From positions 124,001 through 188,000 of the forward strand of contig CAMFII010000005.1 of the NCBI GenBank assembly GCA_945952585.1: a stretch of DNA of 64,000 nucleotides. Direction: 5' to 3'. Position numbers and translations under genes: made by a program. Source of the stretch: an uncultured Rhodobacter sp. (GTDB lineage Bacteria > Pseudomonadota > Alphaproteobacteria > Rhodobacterales > Rhodobacteraceae). How positions within the stretch are numbered: position 1 is the stretch's first letter; every line of letters begins with the position of its first letter. This document shows positions 20,923 to 31,264 of this stretch, piece by piece. The notes under the pieces are model-generated. The model searched no databases and had not been told where the DNA came from. It was given only the letters and a program-made list of their open reading frames with translations.

Positions 20923-22304
20923 AGGGCTCCGTCGCCGCGGAACAGCTCGGTGGGAAGTTCGATCCCGGCCGCAATGATCTGGTTCGCCAGCTTCGGCCGG
21001 ATCCCGGTCGCGATGAGTTCGCCCTGCACATCGCCGGTTTCGTTGCGGCCACGTTTGCGGAACAGGAAGATATCCTGCATCGTCACGATCTGGCCTTCCA
21101 TCCCGGTGATTTCCGAGATGCTCATAACCTTGCGCTTGCCATCGCCGAGGCGGCTGAGCTGCACGACAAAGTGGATCCCCGAGGCGATCTGGGCGCGCAG
21201 GGCGGCCAGAGGGAATTCGAAACCGATCATCGAGACCATCTGCTCGATCCGACCAAGGGCATCGCGCGCGGTATTGGCGTGGATGGTCGTCATCGACCCG
21301 TCATGGCCGGTGTTCATGGCTTGAAGCATGTCGAAGGTCTCGGCTCCGCGGACCTCGCCGACCACGATGCGATCGGGCCGCATGCGCAGGGCGTTCCTGA
21401 CGAGATCCCGCTGCGTGACGGGTACTGCGCCGCCCGGCGTGCCGGGGCGGGTTTCGAGCCGCACGACGTGTTCCTGCTGAAGCTGGAGTTCCGCCGCGTC
21501 CTCGATCGTCACGATGCGCTCGTTTTCCCCGATATAGGACGAAAGCGCGTTCAGCATCGTCGTCTTGCCCGACCCTGTTCCGCCCGAGATCAGGACGTTC
21601 ATCCGTGCCTGGACCAGGCATTTCAGGAACCGCGCGGAGGGCGGCGTCAGGGCGCCGACCTCGACAAGGCGCTCGAAGGTCAGGGGATTGCGGGCGAACT
21701 TCCGGATCGACAGGGACGGGCCGTCGATCGAGCAGGGGCGGATGATGGCGTTCACCCGGCTGCCGTCGGGCAGGCGGGCATCGACCCAGGGCTGGCTTTC
21801 GTCGATCCGCCGGCCGACCTGGGAGACGATCTTGTCGATGATGCGCAAGAGGTGGCGTTCGTCGCGGAAGCGCACGCGGGTCTTTTCAAGGAGGCCGAAG
21901 CGTTCGACATAGACGGTGCGGTGAGAGTTCACGAGGATGTCGTTCACCGTCGGATCGGCCAGCAGCGGCTCAAGGGGGCCAAAGCCAAGGACCTCGTCGA
22001 GGATCTCGTCGATCAGCTCGCGGAACTCTTCCGATCGCATCGCCCGTCCCTCGTCGGTCAGGACCTTCGAGACCAGCCCGGCCACTTCGCGGCGAAGGTC
22101 ATCGGGCTGGACCTTGTCGATGACCGACAGGTTCAGCCGGTCAAGAAGCACCTCATGCAAATGGCTTTTCAGTTCGAGGCGGGCTTGCAGCGCCGCATCC
22201 TGCGGCGGTGGGGCAAGCGGCGCCGGGCTTTCCGCTGTGGGGGTGCCGAAGGCCACGATGTTGTTCGGGCGTTGGGACGAGATCGAGGTGAAGGTCTTGA
22301 ACAT
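20919..22304 (-). CDS. cpaF: Tad secretion ATPase TadA/CpaF
   Basis: Walker A '[19 protein letters not shown]', '[38 protein letters not shown]'. Confidence 0.95.
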   Translation of the reverse strand: MFKTFTSISSQRPNNIVAFGTPTAESPAPLAPPPQDAALQARLELKSHLHEVLLDRLNLSVIDKVQPDDLRREVAGLVSKVLTDEGRAMRSEEFRELIDEILDEVLGFGPLEPLLADPTVNDILVNSHRTVYVERFGLLEKTRVRFRDERHLLRIIDKIVSQVGRRIDESQPWVDARLPDGSRVNAIIRPCSIDGPSLSIRKFARNPLTFERLVEVGALTPPSARFLKCLVQARMNVLISGGTGSGKTTMLNALSSYIGENERIVTIEDAAELQLQQEHVVRLETRPGTPGGAVPVTQRDLVRNALRMRPDRIVVGEVRGAETFDMLQAMNTGHDGSMTTIHANTARDALGRIEQMVSMIGFEFPLAALRAQIASGIHFVVQLSRLGDGKRKVMSISEITGMEGQIVTMQDIFLFRKRGRNETGDVQGELIATGIRPKLANQIIAAGIELPTELFRGDGAL

Positions 22305-22307
22305 GGA

Positions 22308-23510
22308 TCAGGTCCTTTCTGAAGCGGCAGCAGCGGCGAGTTCGCTCTGGAGAAGGGCGGCCATCTTGCCGACGGCACTTGCCAGCGCCCCGCCGACCGC
22401 ATGAAGGGGGCGGCCCTGGTCGATCGCGGCGCGGGCATGTTTGGGATCGGGGGGCAGCCAGGCCCAGACCTTGCGCTCAAGCGCCTTTTCAGCCTCCCGG
22501 CGCGTGGCAGAACCGAAGAGGGGCTTGCGCTCGCGGTTGACGATGACCTTGACCGGAACAGTCAGCCGGTCGGCGGACAGAAGGTCGATCAGCCGCCGCG
22601 CCTGGCGGACGGATGGCACCGCCGTATCCATGAGCAGAAGCAGCGCATCCGCCCGCGCTACGACGGGTTCCATCCAGCCGACGACGGTATGCGGCAGGTC
22701 GATCACGATGTAGTCGTAGTCGGCCCGCAGGCTGTCGAGCATCGCGGCGACCTGTTCGGCACGCAGGGCATCGGGCGGTACGAAGGTGACGGGGGCGGGC
22801 AGCACGCGAAGGCCCGAGTCATGGTCGAGCATCGACTGGCGCAGCAGGGTGTCGTCCGGTTCTGTGCCTTCGCTCGCCAACCGGGCGATGGCGTCGCTTT
22901 CGGCCAGATCGAGCATGGAGCCGACCGACCCGAACTGCAGGTCCAGATCGATCAGCGCGACACGGGCGCGCGTCGCGTTCTTGCCCCGGCCCCGGGGGGC
23001 GGCAAGACGTTCGGCCAGGTTGACCGAAAGCGTGGTGCCGCCGATCCCGCCGCGCGCGGGAACGGTCGCGATGATCTGGCCGCGATGGGTCTCGACCGGC
23101 TTCAGGGTCAGACGCCGCTGTCGGCGCGCCGGCCCCAGCCTGTCGAGCTCGTCCAGCAGTTCCTCGGCCGAGGCGGGCACGGGCAGGACCCGCCCGATCC
23201 CGGCCTGGTTCAGGGCAAGGACGTCGGACAGCGAGGCCGAGCCGTCGGCAAGGGCGACGACCTCCGCTGTCTCCGATACCGCGCCGGTCAGGGTCCGGAT
23301 GGCCGCAAGCTCTTCGGGGTCGCGACCGTCGGTCTGCACCACGATCAGGTCCTTGCCCGTCGCCATCCGGATCGCCTGGCCGTTCAGTTGCGACAGGCTT
23401 CCCAGTTCGGCCTGGACAGACAGGCCGTCGCGCGGCTGGCGCGACGCGTCGAGTTCGCCGACCAGGACGGCATCGCGGCTGATGACGAGCATGGAAACAG
23501 GATTGGTCAT
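22308..23510 (-). CDS. cpaE: CpaE/TadZ-like ParA-family pilus localization ATPase
   Basis: 'ATVPARGGIGGTTLSVNLAERLA', 'YDYIVIDLPHTVVGWMEPVVARADALLLLMD'. Confidence 0.88.
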   Translation of the reverse strand: MTNPVSMLVISRDAVLVGELDASRQPRDGLSVQAELGSLSQLNGQAIRMATGKDLIVVQTDGRDPEELAAIRTLTGAVSETAEVVALADGSASLSDVLALNQAGIGRVLPVPASAEELLDELDRLGPARRQRRLTLKPVETHRGQIIATVPARGGIGGTTLSVNLAERLAAPRGRGKNATRARVALIDLDLQFGSVGSMLDLAESDAIARLASEGTEPDDTLLRQSMLDHDSGLRVLPAPVTFVPPDALRAEQVAAMLDSLRADYDYIVIDLPHTVVGWMEPVVARADALLLLMDTAVPSVRQARRLIDLLSADRLTVPVKVIVNRERKPLFGSATRREAEKALERKVWAWLPPDPKHARAAIDQGRPLHAVGGALASAVGKMAALLQSELAAAAASERT

Positions 23511-23538
23511 CACGAAAATCCTTTGTCGGAGCTGTTGG

Positions 23539-24192
23539 TCATCCGGCCTCTCCTTGGGCGAGATCCTCGCCCGGCAGGGAAACGCTGATGGTTGGAAACG
23601 GGATGCTGGCCGCAAATCCCTCCCAGCCGCCGCCGGCAAGGGTCGCCAAGGCACCGAGGGGCGAGGCAAAGTGGAAGTTCAGCGCGGCAATCTCGACAGT
23701 CACGACCGGAACATAGGGCCCACCGAGGAAGCCCAGCTTTGCATCGTAGCTGTAGGAAAACTTGAGGTTTTCGGGCCCGGCGTAGCTGGGCATCAGCTGC
23801 TCGACCCGGGTCCAGATTTCGGTCGCGGTCGCGCTTCCGACAGCGGCTGTGCAGGTCACCGTTGCCGGTGCCGCGCAGATGCTGGCGCCCGAGGCGCAGC
23901 CCGTGCCGAAACGCGGCGGGGCCGTCCCGACCGCGACGACGCCGGGCGCATTCTCGGTGGCGACGCCAGTGCAGGCCGGGGGAAGGGTCACGGCGAGGCG
24001 GGCGGCCAGATCGGTCGCCTTGTTTGCCATCACGAACTCATAGCCCATCCGCCCGAAGTCGATCAGCCCGAACAAAAGCAGCAGGAAAAGCGGCAGGACA
24101 AATGCCAGCTCGGGCAGTGCGGTCCCGCTTTCGTCGCCGATCAGCGAACTGGCCGGGCGACGATGCGCCATCCTTTTCGCGATCCCGGTCAT
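23539..24192 (-). CDS. TadE-like pilus assembly protein
   Basis: 'ESGTALPELAFVLPLFLLLLFGLIDFGRMGYEF'. Confidence 0.82.
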   Translation of the reverse strand: MTGIAKRMAHRRPASSLIGDESGTALPELAFVLPLFLLLLFGLIDFGRMGYEFVMANKATDLAARLAVTLPPACTGVATENAPGVVAVGTAPPRFGTGCASGASICAAPATVTCTAAVGSATATEIWTRVEQLMPSYAGPENLKFSYSYDAKLGFLGGPYVPVVTVEIAALNFHFASPLGALATLAGGGWEGFAASIPFPTISVSLPGEDLAQGEAG

Positions 24193-24710
24193 GCGCCGAA
24201 TACCCTCGACTGGTCGCTGACGGTCGTCGTCAACGCGTCGCCAGAGCCGCCGAAGAAGGTCAGGAGCGGCCCCATCGGCAGGGTCATGGTGACGGTCGCC
24301 GTGACCTTGGCCACCGCGACATTGCCGCCGCGATAGCTTCCGGAATAGCACTGAAGGGCTGGCGTCACGCTGTCGACGCTGACCCCGGCGACCATCACCG
24401 GCAGGCCTGACAGGCTGCTGTCGACGATCGCGGTCACGGTGCTTTCATAGGCGGTGACGGTCCCGCCGGTGGCGCAGATGTTGGCCGGAAGGATGCGGGC
24501 AAGATAGCGCGTTGCATCGCGGACCCCGCTGATGGCCGCCTGATAGGACCACATGATCCGGCTGCCTTCGACGATCAGCGCGAAGACCAGAAGCAGCATC
24601 GGCAGGACCAGCGCGAATTCGACGAGGATCGCCCCGTCCTCGGCCCGGGTAAATCCGCCTCCGGCGCGGCCTTTGCGCCCCCGGTCAGCGGAACAGTTGG
24701 ACGACGTCAT
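24189..24710 (-). CDS. TadE-like pilus assembly protein
   Basis: 'EDGAILVEFALVLPMLLLVFALIVEGSRIMWSYQAAI'. Confidence 0.82.
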   Translation of the reverse strand: MTSSNCSADRGRKGRAGGGFTRAEDGAILVEFALVLPMLLLVFALIVEGSRIMWSYQAAISGVRDATRYLARILPANICATGGTVTAYESTVTAIVDSSLSGLPVMVAGVSVDSVTPALQCYSGSYRGGNVAVAKVTATVTMTLPMGPLLTFFGGSGDALTTTVSDQSRVFGA

Positions 24711-26142
24711 GGACGATCCCCCCTGTTCCGCCTGCGCCGCCATTGCCGCCTGCCGAACCGATAACCTCGACCCAAAGATCGACCTTCGGCGGCGAGCTGC
24801 CGTCCTGGCCGACCGGTTCGGTCAGGAAGAGGCGGAAGAATTCCTCGACGGGAACGTTGCTCGTCTTGCCGCTGATCGGATGGGCGGTGCAGTCGATCCC
24901 GGCGGCGATGACCACGCGGCGTTCCGGATCGGGCGAGGCGGCGGGGGCGCAGATCGCGCGGCCGGTTTCGGCCCGACCGGTCAGGATCGGCGTGGTCGAT
25001 GCCGCGCCGCCGGCCTTGGCGATCTCGGCCAGGTAGTAGGCGTAGCGGGTCGCGCCGGCCGGCACGGTTGGCGGTGTCGAGCCGTAATTCTTCGTCTCGT
25101 AGGCCGCGCGGCCGGTCGACCAGACGCCATTGCCGAAACGCGTGCAGGTGCCGGTGGTGAAGCAGTCGTCGCGCGGCAGGCCCAGGGTGTTGGGCGAAAC
25201 CTTCTCGCTGTTGCCGATGCAGGAGCCGCCGCCCTTGGGCACGATCCCCTTGATGACGTTCGGCGCCGGACGGTAGTTCGCATCGGTGCGCTTGCCGTTC
25301 ATGGTCGACTTGTAGATGTCGAAACGCACGTTGAAGACCGCGTCCTCGATCCCGGTCTTCTGGCCGGGTTCGGTATCGACGCCGCGCTGCGCGAAGCAGC
25401 GGGTGATGCCCCGCTCGGCCCCGATCAGGCAGCGGTCGAGATTGCCGCCGCTCAGCCCCTTGCAGGGGCCGTTGGGGTCGACCTCTTTCTTGTCGGGATC
25501 GAGGAAGCCGAAATCGCCCGGTCCCCAGGCCGCGCCGTTGCCGCCCGATCGGAGCCGGATCAGGCTGCCTATGTTCTTGTCCGCCTTGTAGCCCGGGCTG
25601 GGCAGGCAGAACATCAAGGGTGTGATGTCGCAGGCATATTGGGTGAAGCCGGCAACGGCGGTCGCCCCGACGCTGGCATCGGGGGCGACGCCGCCCTGCA
25701 GGCCGAACAGTGCATCGGCAAAGGGCGTTTCGACAGCGCGGGGCGCGACGGTCGCCTTGACATAGATCGCCTTGGCCGGATCCGTGGTGACCGCCGTCGG
25801 CGCCGTTCCGTCGCTGGCCGGAAGGGCCGACAGGAAGGTCAGGGTGTAGTTGACGGAATTGAGTTCGTGACTGCCGTCGCCGAAAGTCTGGCGGTCGGTA
25901 ATCATGGTCGCCGCAGCTGCGGTCGCCCGGGTGATCGCGTCGCTTTTCCCGTCAAGTTCGCCAGCCGCGGCCAGCGCGACGTGATCGGCAAAGCTCTGCA
26001 GTTCGGATTTCGTCGCGGAGATCCGTCCAAAATCAAAGGAGAGCGCGATGAAACCCAGCAGCACCGCCAGCGCCAGGGCCCAGAAGACAAGGATGGCTCC
26101 CTGGTCCTCTCTGGCAAATCTGGCGGGATGCAACGCAGGCAT
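24685..26142 (-). CDS. TadG-like pilus assembly protein
   Basis: 'EDQGAILVFWALALAVLLGFIALSFDFGRISATKSELQSFADHVALAAAGEL'. Confidence 0.82.
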   Translation of the reverse strand: MPALHPARFAREDQGAILVFWALALAVLLGFIALSFDFGRISATKSELQSFADHVALAAAGELDGKSDAITRATAAAATMITDRQTFGDGSHELNSVNYTLTFLSALPASDGTAPTAVTTDPAKAIYVKATVAPRAVETPFADALFGLQGGVAPDASVGATAVAGFTQYACDITPLMFCLPSPGYKADKNIGSLIRLRSGGNGAAWGPGDFGFLDPDKKEVDPNGPCKGLSGGNLDRCLIGAERGITRCFAQRGVDTEPGQKTGIEDAVFNVRFDIYKSTMNGKRTDANYRPAPNVIKGIVPKGGGSCIGNSEKVSPNTLGLPRDDCFTTGTCTRFGNGVWSTGRAAYETKNYGSTPPTVPAGATRYAYYLAEIAKAGGAASTTPILTGRAETGRAICAPAASPDPERRVVIAAGIDCTAHPISGKTSNVPVEEFFRLFLTEPVGQDGSSPPKVDLWVEVIGSAGGNGGAGGTGGIVHDVVQLFR

Positions 26143-26199
26143 GAACGGAACCCGTTGGAGAATGACTGAAATGAAATCGACGTCGGGACGGCGATGGGG

Positions 26200-27036
26200 T
26201 CAGTCGAGGCTGACGATCTCGACCTCGTTCGCGCGCCTGACCTTGATCCGGGTGACGGCCTTCACCGGCTCGGGCGCCGCGACCGGTGCGGCGGCGACGG
26301 GCGCGGGCGGCGGGGGTTCCTGCAGGATGTCGCTGAGGTTGACGGCGGGAAGCTCGCTGTCCCGCGCGCCGTTGAGGGTCCGGAGCGACAGGCTGAGCTT
26401 TCCGGCATTCTGGGCCAGCGCCAGCACCTGTCCCTGTTCGGCCGTGACTTCGACCGTGACGGTGCGCGCGACCTCGGGCTGGTCCCGCTTCATGTCGGCA
26501 TCCTGATCGACGCCAAGGATGCGGATGTTCTGCAGGATCGTGATCGCCCGCATGTTCTTGTCGCCGCCCTGGGTCAGGACAATGTCGACATTGTCGCCAG
26601 GGGTAACGAAGCCACCCACGGCGGTTTCGGCGCTGACGCTGATCGCGACGGCCCGCAGGTTGGGGCCAAGCGCCTGGACGATGGTGACCTTCTCGCCGAA
26701 GTTCGACACCTTGGACGCAAGCAGGATATCGCCCTTGGCGATCTCGTGGGTCGCGCGGCGGGGCTGCTGGCCCGATGCGGGAAGCAGGCTTGCCAGATCG
26801 ACATAGGCGCCGGGCGGCAGCGCCTCGCGCGGCCAGGCGATGGTGGTGACGGACTGGGGCAGGATCGGCTGGCCATAGCCGATGTCGGCGCTGGCGATGA
26901 CCACGCTGGCCAGTTGCGGCTTTGTTTCCGGGGCAGCGGTCGCGGCTGCCGGCATGAGATATTCGCGCGTTGCATAGGCCGACCCGCTCGCGATCGCGAC
27001 CCCGGCGACTGCGACCATAAGAGAACGTAAGCCCAT
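26200..27036 (-). CDS. cpaB: Flp pilus assembly protein CpaB/RcpC
   Basis: MGLRSLMVAVAGVAIASGSAYATREYL; SAF-like 'VVIASADIGYGQPI', 'VTPGDNVDIVLTQ'. Confidence 0.88.
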   Translation of the reverse strand: MGLRSLMVAVAGVAIASGSAYATREYLMPAAATAAPETKPQLASVVIASADIGYGQPILPQSVTTIAWPREALPPGAYVDLASLLPASGQQPRRATHEIAKGDILLASKVSNFGEKVTIVQALGPNLRAVAISVSAETAVGGFVTPGDNVDIVLTQGGDKNMRAITILQNIRILGVDQDADMKRDQPEVARTVTVEVTAEQGQVLALAQNAGKLSLSLRTLNGARDSELPAVNLSDILQEPPPPAPVAAAPVAAPEPVKAVTRIKVRRANEVEIVSLD

Positions 27037-27110
27037 AGCGACGACTCCAATCGTTTCTGGCGCGGCTCGCGACGTATCGCGAACCGGCCAATTCCAAAGC
27101 TTGAGCAGAT

Positions 27111-27311
27111 TCAGGGAGTGCAGGTCGTGTCGGTGCCGTCCATGCAGTCCGTAGCGGCATTCATCTTGTCGTTTACGGCGCCGCCAAGCCCCGTCAGGGC
27201 CGTGGTTCCAACCGCGATCGCGAGGATCAGGGCGATGCCGTATTCGACGAGGGTCACGCCCTTTTCGTCGCGCGAGAAGCGGGCGAAGAGCGAAGTGAGT
27301 TTGGAAAGCAT
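27111..27311 (-). CDS. flp: Flp/Fap-type pilin
   Basis: MLSKLTSLFARFSRDEKGVTLVEYGIALILAIAVGTTALTGLG; G-V-T-L-V-E-Y cleavage motif. Confidence 0.93.
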   Translation of the reverse strand: MLSKLTSLFARFSRDEKGVTLVEYGIALILAIAVGTTALTGLGGAVNDKMNAATDCMDGTDTTCTP

Positions 27312-27604
27312 CAGATAACTCCTTGTTACAGTGCACGATGGACCGGGCGCGCCGGTGGGAATGACGAACCTCTGCCCTTGCTTCGGTTCCCCTTCAGTGT
27401 CGCTTCTTGCCGGTGCGGCCGCTTCCTCTGGACGGATGAAGTTTTCGCGCGGCGATTGTATTTTCATCCGGCGCGTGGCGGAGACGGCATCCACGCCGCA
27501 TGTCCGGCGTCGTTTCCTCGCCTCGACTGCGGCCTTTCCAATCGGCCGGTCCTCTGCAAGACTCCGGCCGGCAGCCGCAGGGTGAGGGAGGACGGCGCTT
27601 GGAC

Positions 27605-28375
27605 ATGGGTCTTTCCGGCAAGGTCGTCGTGGTCACCGGGGCCGCCGCCGGGATCGGTCGCGCCGTCGCGCACGAGGCGGCGCGCGAGGGGGTGGGCGCG
27701 CTTGTCCTGACCGACCGCGATCCGGATCTTGGCGGCAAGTTCGGTGCGCTGCCGCGCGGGGTCGACGTTGCCTTCGTCCAGGCCGATCTGGGGGATGCCG
27801 CTGCGGCGGACAGGATCGCCGAGGCCGCGCTGGAGCGGTTCGGACAAATCGACGGGCTGGTGAACGCGGCCGGATTGACGACGCGGGGCTCGTTCATCGA
27901 CGGCACGGTCGGGGTCTGGGACCAGCTGTTCGACGTGAATGCCCGGGCCGCGTTCCTGCTGATGCAGGCGGCCATCGCCGATATGCGTCGACGCAGGGCA
28001 GGTGGCTCGATCGTCAATATCCTGTCGATGAACGCCTATTGTGGCATCCCAGAGCTAGCGATCTACGCGGCTACCAAGGGGGCGCTGGCGACCCTGACCC
28101 GCAACGCCGCCAATGCCCACATGGCGGACCGCATCCGGGTCAACGGCATCAACCTTGGCTGGGTCGCGACCGAAAGCGAGCGGCGGATGCAGGCCGAGGT
28201 GCTGGGCCGCGGCCCGGACTGGGAGAAAGCGGAGGCGGCGCGTCTGCCGCTTGGTCGGCTGGTCACGGCAGAGGAGACCGCCCGACTAGTCGTCTTTTTG
28301 CTTGGGGGCGCGTCCGTCCCGATGAGTGGGGCGATCGTCGATTTCGAACAGAAGGTCGCCGGAGCAATCGGCTAG
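27605..28375 (+). CDS. SDR-family oxidoreductase
   Basis: 'VVVVTGAAAGIGRAVAHEAA', 'YAATKGALATLTRNAA'. Confidence 0.9.
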   Translation: MGLSGKVVVVTGAAAGIGRAVAHEAAREGVGALVLTDRDPDLGGKFGALPRGVDVAFVQADLGDAAAADRIAEAALERFGQIDGLVNAAGLTTRGSFIDGTVGVWDQLFDVNARAAFLLMQAAIADMRRRRAGGSIVNILSMNAYCGIPELAIYAATKGALATLTRNAANAHMADRIRVNGINLGWVATESERRMQAEVLGRGPDWEKAEAARLPLGRLVTAEETARLVVFLLGGASVPMSGAIVDFEQKVAGAIG

Positions 28376-28383
28376 GGGGCAGG

Positions 28384-29262
28384 ATGGAACAGGCCACGAC
28401 GGCAACAGGACAGCGCCCGCCCCGGGACTACGAGGCCCTGCGCGCCGAGCTTGCCTCCCGATCCGGTAGCCTGAGCCGCCGGCTAGCGCAGGTGGCGCAG
28501 TTCTTCCTGAACCACCCTGAGGAAGTCGCGATCAACACGCTCGTCCAGTTGGCGGCCCAGGCGCAGGTGCCGCCCGCGACGATCACCCGCTTTGCCAAGG
28601 AACTGGGCTTTGCCGGCTTTGCCGAGCTGCAGGCCGTGTTCCGGGAACGCCTGCTCGGGCCGCGCCTACCTTACGTCTCGCGGATCGAAAGCCGACGTCC
28701 TTCGGGCGAGCCAACGCTGGCGGATGGCGATCTGGATCACCCGGACCTCGTCTTCGGCGGCATGGTGCAGGCCGCGATGCAGTCGCTGCTGCGCATCGAC
28801 GAGGCGCTGGACCGGCAGGCGCTGGCCCGCTTCGTCGAGGTGCTGGACGCTGCAGAGATGATCCACATCGCCGCGGCACGGGGGGCCTTCGGGCTCGGGT
28901 CCTACGCCTTCTACGGCATGGCCAAGATCGGACGGCGGGTGAGCCTGATCGACAATCTCGGCGCGATGCGGGCTGAACAGGTCGCTGCGATCGGGTCGTC
29001 GGACGTGTTGTTGGCGATGACCTTCGACGACTACACCCCCGAGACGGTCGAGATCGCCCGGATGGCCGCGCGAAATGGCCGGCAGGTGCTCGTCATCACC
29101 GACAACGAGCTAAGCCCCGTCGCCGGGTTGGCGCGGCATGTCCTTTACGTCAACGAGGCGCGGCTGGGGCACCTGAGGTCTCAGGTGCCGGCGATGATCG
29201 TCTGCCAGGCGATCATCGTGAGCCTTGCACGGCGGTCGCGTACCGCCTCCACGCCGAATTGA
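28384..29262 (+). CDS. MurR/RpiR-family transcriptional regulator (HTH + SIS)
   Basis: 'EEVAINTLVQLAAQAQVPPATITRFAKELGFAGFAELQAVFRE' HTH_6; C-terminal SIS-like. Confidence 0.92.
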   Translation: MEQATTATGQRPPRDYEALRAELASRSGSLSRRLAQVAQFFLNHPEEVAINTLVQLAAQAQVPPATITRFAKELGFAGFAELQAVFRERLLGPRLPYVSRIESRRPSGEPTLADGDLDHPDLVFGGMVQAAMQSLLRIDEALDRQALARFVEVLDAAEMIHIAAARGAFGLGSYAFYGMAKIGRRVSLIDNLGAMRAEQVAAIGSSDVLLAMTFDDYTPETVEIARMAARNGRQVLVITDNELSPVAGLARHVLYVNEARLGHLRSQVPAMIVCQAIIVSLARRSRTASTPN

Positions 29263-29265
29263 AAT

Positions 29266-29297
29266 GAAATTTCCATCATTGGGAAAATGAAAATTTC
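29266..29297 (+). promoter_or_regulatory. Candidate RpiR operator pair upstream of SDR operon
   Basis: ATGAAATTTC (palindromic core 29266-29273) and ATGAAAATTTC (core 29289-29297), ~23 bp apart, directly after the regulator stop codon. Confidence 0.5.
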
Positions 29298-29347
29298 GTT
29301 GCATTGAAGCCTCCGCCGCCGAATGATCGGGAGGGGGAGAATCTGCG

Positions 29348-30073
29348 ATGACCAGCGCCAGCTTCGACTTTTCGGAGACGTCGGTTCTTGTGGTGGGTGC
29401 CAGCCGCGCCGGGATCGGGGCAGCCATCGCGCGGTCGTTCCAGGAGGCAGGCGCCGACGTGACGATCACCGGCGCCGAGCCGGAACCCGCGGAAGAGGAT
29501 AGCGCACGCTTTCCCTACATCCAGCTTGACGTGACCGATCTGGAGGCCGTCCGGGCCCTCGCGACGGCGACGCCGAAACTGGATGTGCTGGTCAATTGTG
29601 CGGCCATCACCTCTCGCGGGGAGGAGATGGCGCCGGCCTTCTTCCAGCGCGTCGTGGACGTGAACCTGCACGGCACCTTCCGCACCGCCGAGGCCTTCCA
29701 CGGTCATCTCAAGGCCAGCCGCGGTTCGCTCATCAACATCGCGTCGATGTATGCGACCTTTGGCAGCCCCAGAAACCCAGCCTACGGTGCGAGCAAGGCG
29801 GCGGTGCAGCAGCTGACCAAGTCGCTGGCGATCGCCTGGGCGCCGGACGGCATCCGGGTGAACGCGGTGGCGCCCGGCTTCATCGTGACGCAGCAGTCGG
29901 CGCGGAGCCGGACCGATCCGGCCCATGTCGCCGCGGTGAACCTGCGCACGCCGATGGGCAGGTGGGGCCAGCCCGAGGACATTGCCGGGCCGGTCCTGTT
30001 CCTCGCGTCGCCCGCCGCCGCCTTCATGACCGGCACCTGCCTTGCCATCGACGGAGGGTATTCGGTTGCGTGA
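29348..30073 (+). CDS. SDR-family oxidoreductase
   Basis: 'VLVVGASRAGIGAAIARSF', 'YGASKAAVQQLTKSLA'. Confidence 0.9.
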   Translation: MTSASFDFSETSVLVVGASRAGIGAAIARSFQEAGADVTITGAEPEPAEEDSARFPYIQLDVTDLEAVRALATATPKLDVLVNCAAITSRGEEMAPAFFQRVVDVNLHGTFRTAEAFHGHLKASRGSLINIASMYATFGSPRNPAYGASKAAVQQLTKSLAIAWAPDGIRVNAVAPGFIVTQQSARSRTDPAHVAAVNLRTPMGRWGQPEDIAGPVLFLASPAAAFMTGTCLAIDGGYSVA

Positions 30074-30097
30074 TCAGCGGAACAGGGAACGCGTGGC

Positions 30098-31246
30098 ATG
30101 ACGGGGTTTTCGCAGATTGGGGCTGCCGTCATCGGCACGGGCTTCATCGGCACCGTGCATCTCGAGGCGCTGCGGCGGCTTGGCGTTCCGGTGCGGGGTG
30201 TCCTCGGGTCGAGTCCCGAGCGCAGCGCGGCGCGGGCCGAGGCGCTTGGCGTCGCGCGGGCCTATCGGTCGCTTGATGAACTGCTTGAGGATCCGTCGGT
30301 CGACGTGGTCCATGTGACCTCCCCCAATGTCGCGCATTTCGAGCAGGTCATGCAGATCCTTGCCGCGGGCCGCCACGTGGTCTGCGAAAAGCCGCTGGCG
30401 ATGACCTCGGCGCAGTCGGCCGAGATGGTCGCAGCGGCGCGGGCAAGCGGCAAGGTTGCCGCCGTCTGCTACAACACCCGCTTCTATCCGCTGAACCAGC
30501 ATGCGCAGCGCATGGTGGCGGACGGCGCGCTTGGCGAGGTGCAGCTTGTCACCGGGCATTACCATCAGGACTGGCTGGTCAAGCCTACCGACTGGAATTG
30601 GCGGCTCGAGACCGAAGAGGGGGGCGAGCTGCGCTCGGTCGGCGACATCGGCACGCACTGGATGGACCTGACGAGTTTCATCACCGGGCAGAAGGTCGTG
30701 TCGGTCATGGCCGATCTCGCGACCTTCCTGCCAGAGAGGCAGAAGCCGGTCGGTCCGGTCGAGACCTTTGCTTCGGCCACAGGGGCGACCGAGACGCGGC
30801 AGGTCAGGACCGACGATGCTGCGACCATCCTGCTTCGCTTCGCGAATGGTGCCCGGGGGGCGGTCTCGACCAGCCAGGTCAGCCCTGGACGCAAGAATTC
30901 GCTGGTCTGGGACATCGCCGGGTCGGCTGCTTCGGCAGCCTGGAATTCGGAGACACCGGACCATCTGTGGATTGGCCATCGCGACGCCCCTAACCAGATC
31001 CTGCAGCGGGATGGCGGCCTGATGAATGCCACGGGGGCCGCCGCCGCTGCCCTTCCCGGCGGGCATGTCGAGGGCTTCGCCGACACGTTCCGCGCGCTGT
31101 TCCGGCAGGTCTACACCGATGTGGCACGGGGCAGGCGCGGACCTGAATCGACTTATGCCGGGTTCGAGGATGGTCATCGGGAAATGCTGTTCTGTGACGC
31201 GGTTCTGAAAAGTGGTCGCAGCGGCCAATGGGTCGATCTGGACTAG
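30098..31246 (+). CDS. Gfo/Idh/MocA-family oxidoreductase
   Basis: 'AAVIGTGFIGTVHLEALRRLGV', 'VVCEKPLAMT' EKP motif. Confidence 0.92.
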   Translation: MTGFSQIGAAVIGTGFIGTVHLEALRRLGVPVRGVLGSSPERSAARAEALGVARAYRSLDELLEDPSVDVVHVTSPNVAHFEQVMQILAAGRHVVCEKPLAMTSAQSAEMVAAARASGKVAAVCYNTRFYPLNQHAQRMVADGALGEVQLVTGHYHQDWLVKPTDWNWRLETEEGGELRSVGDIGTHWMDLTSFITGQKVVSVMADLATFLPERQKPVGPVETFASATGATETRQVRTDDAATILLRFANGARGAVSTSQVSPGRKNSLVWDIAGSAASAAWNSETPDHLWIGHRDAPNQILQRDGGLMNATGAAAAALPGGHVEGFADTFRALFRQVYTDVARGRRGPESTYAGFEDGHREMLFCDAVLKSGRSGQWVDLD

Positions 31247-31264
31247 GAGAAAGGAGCGAGGGCG

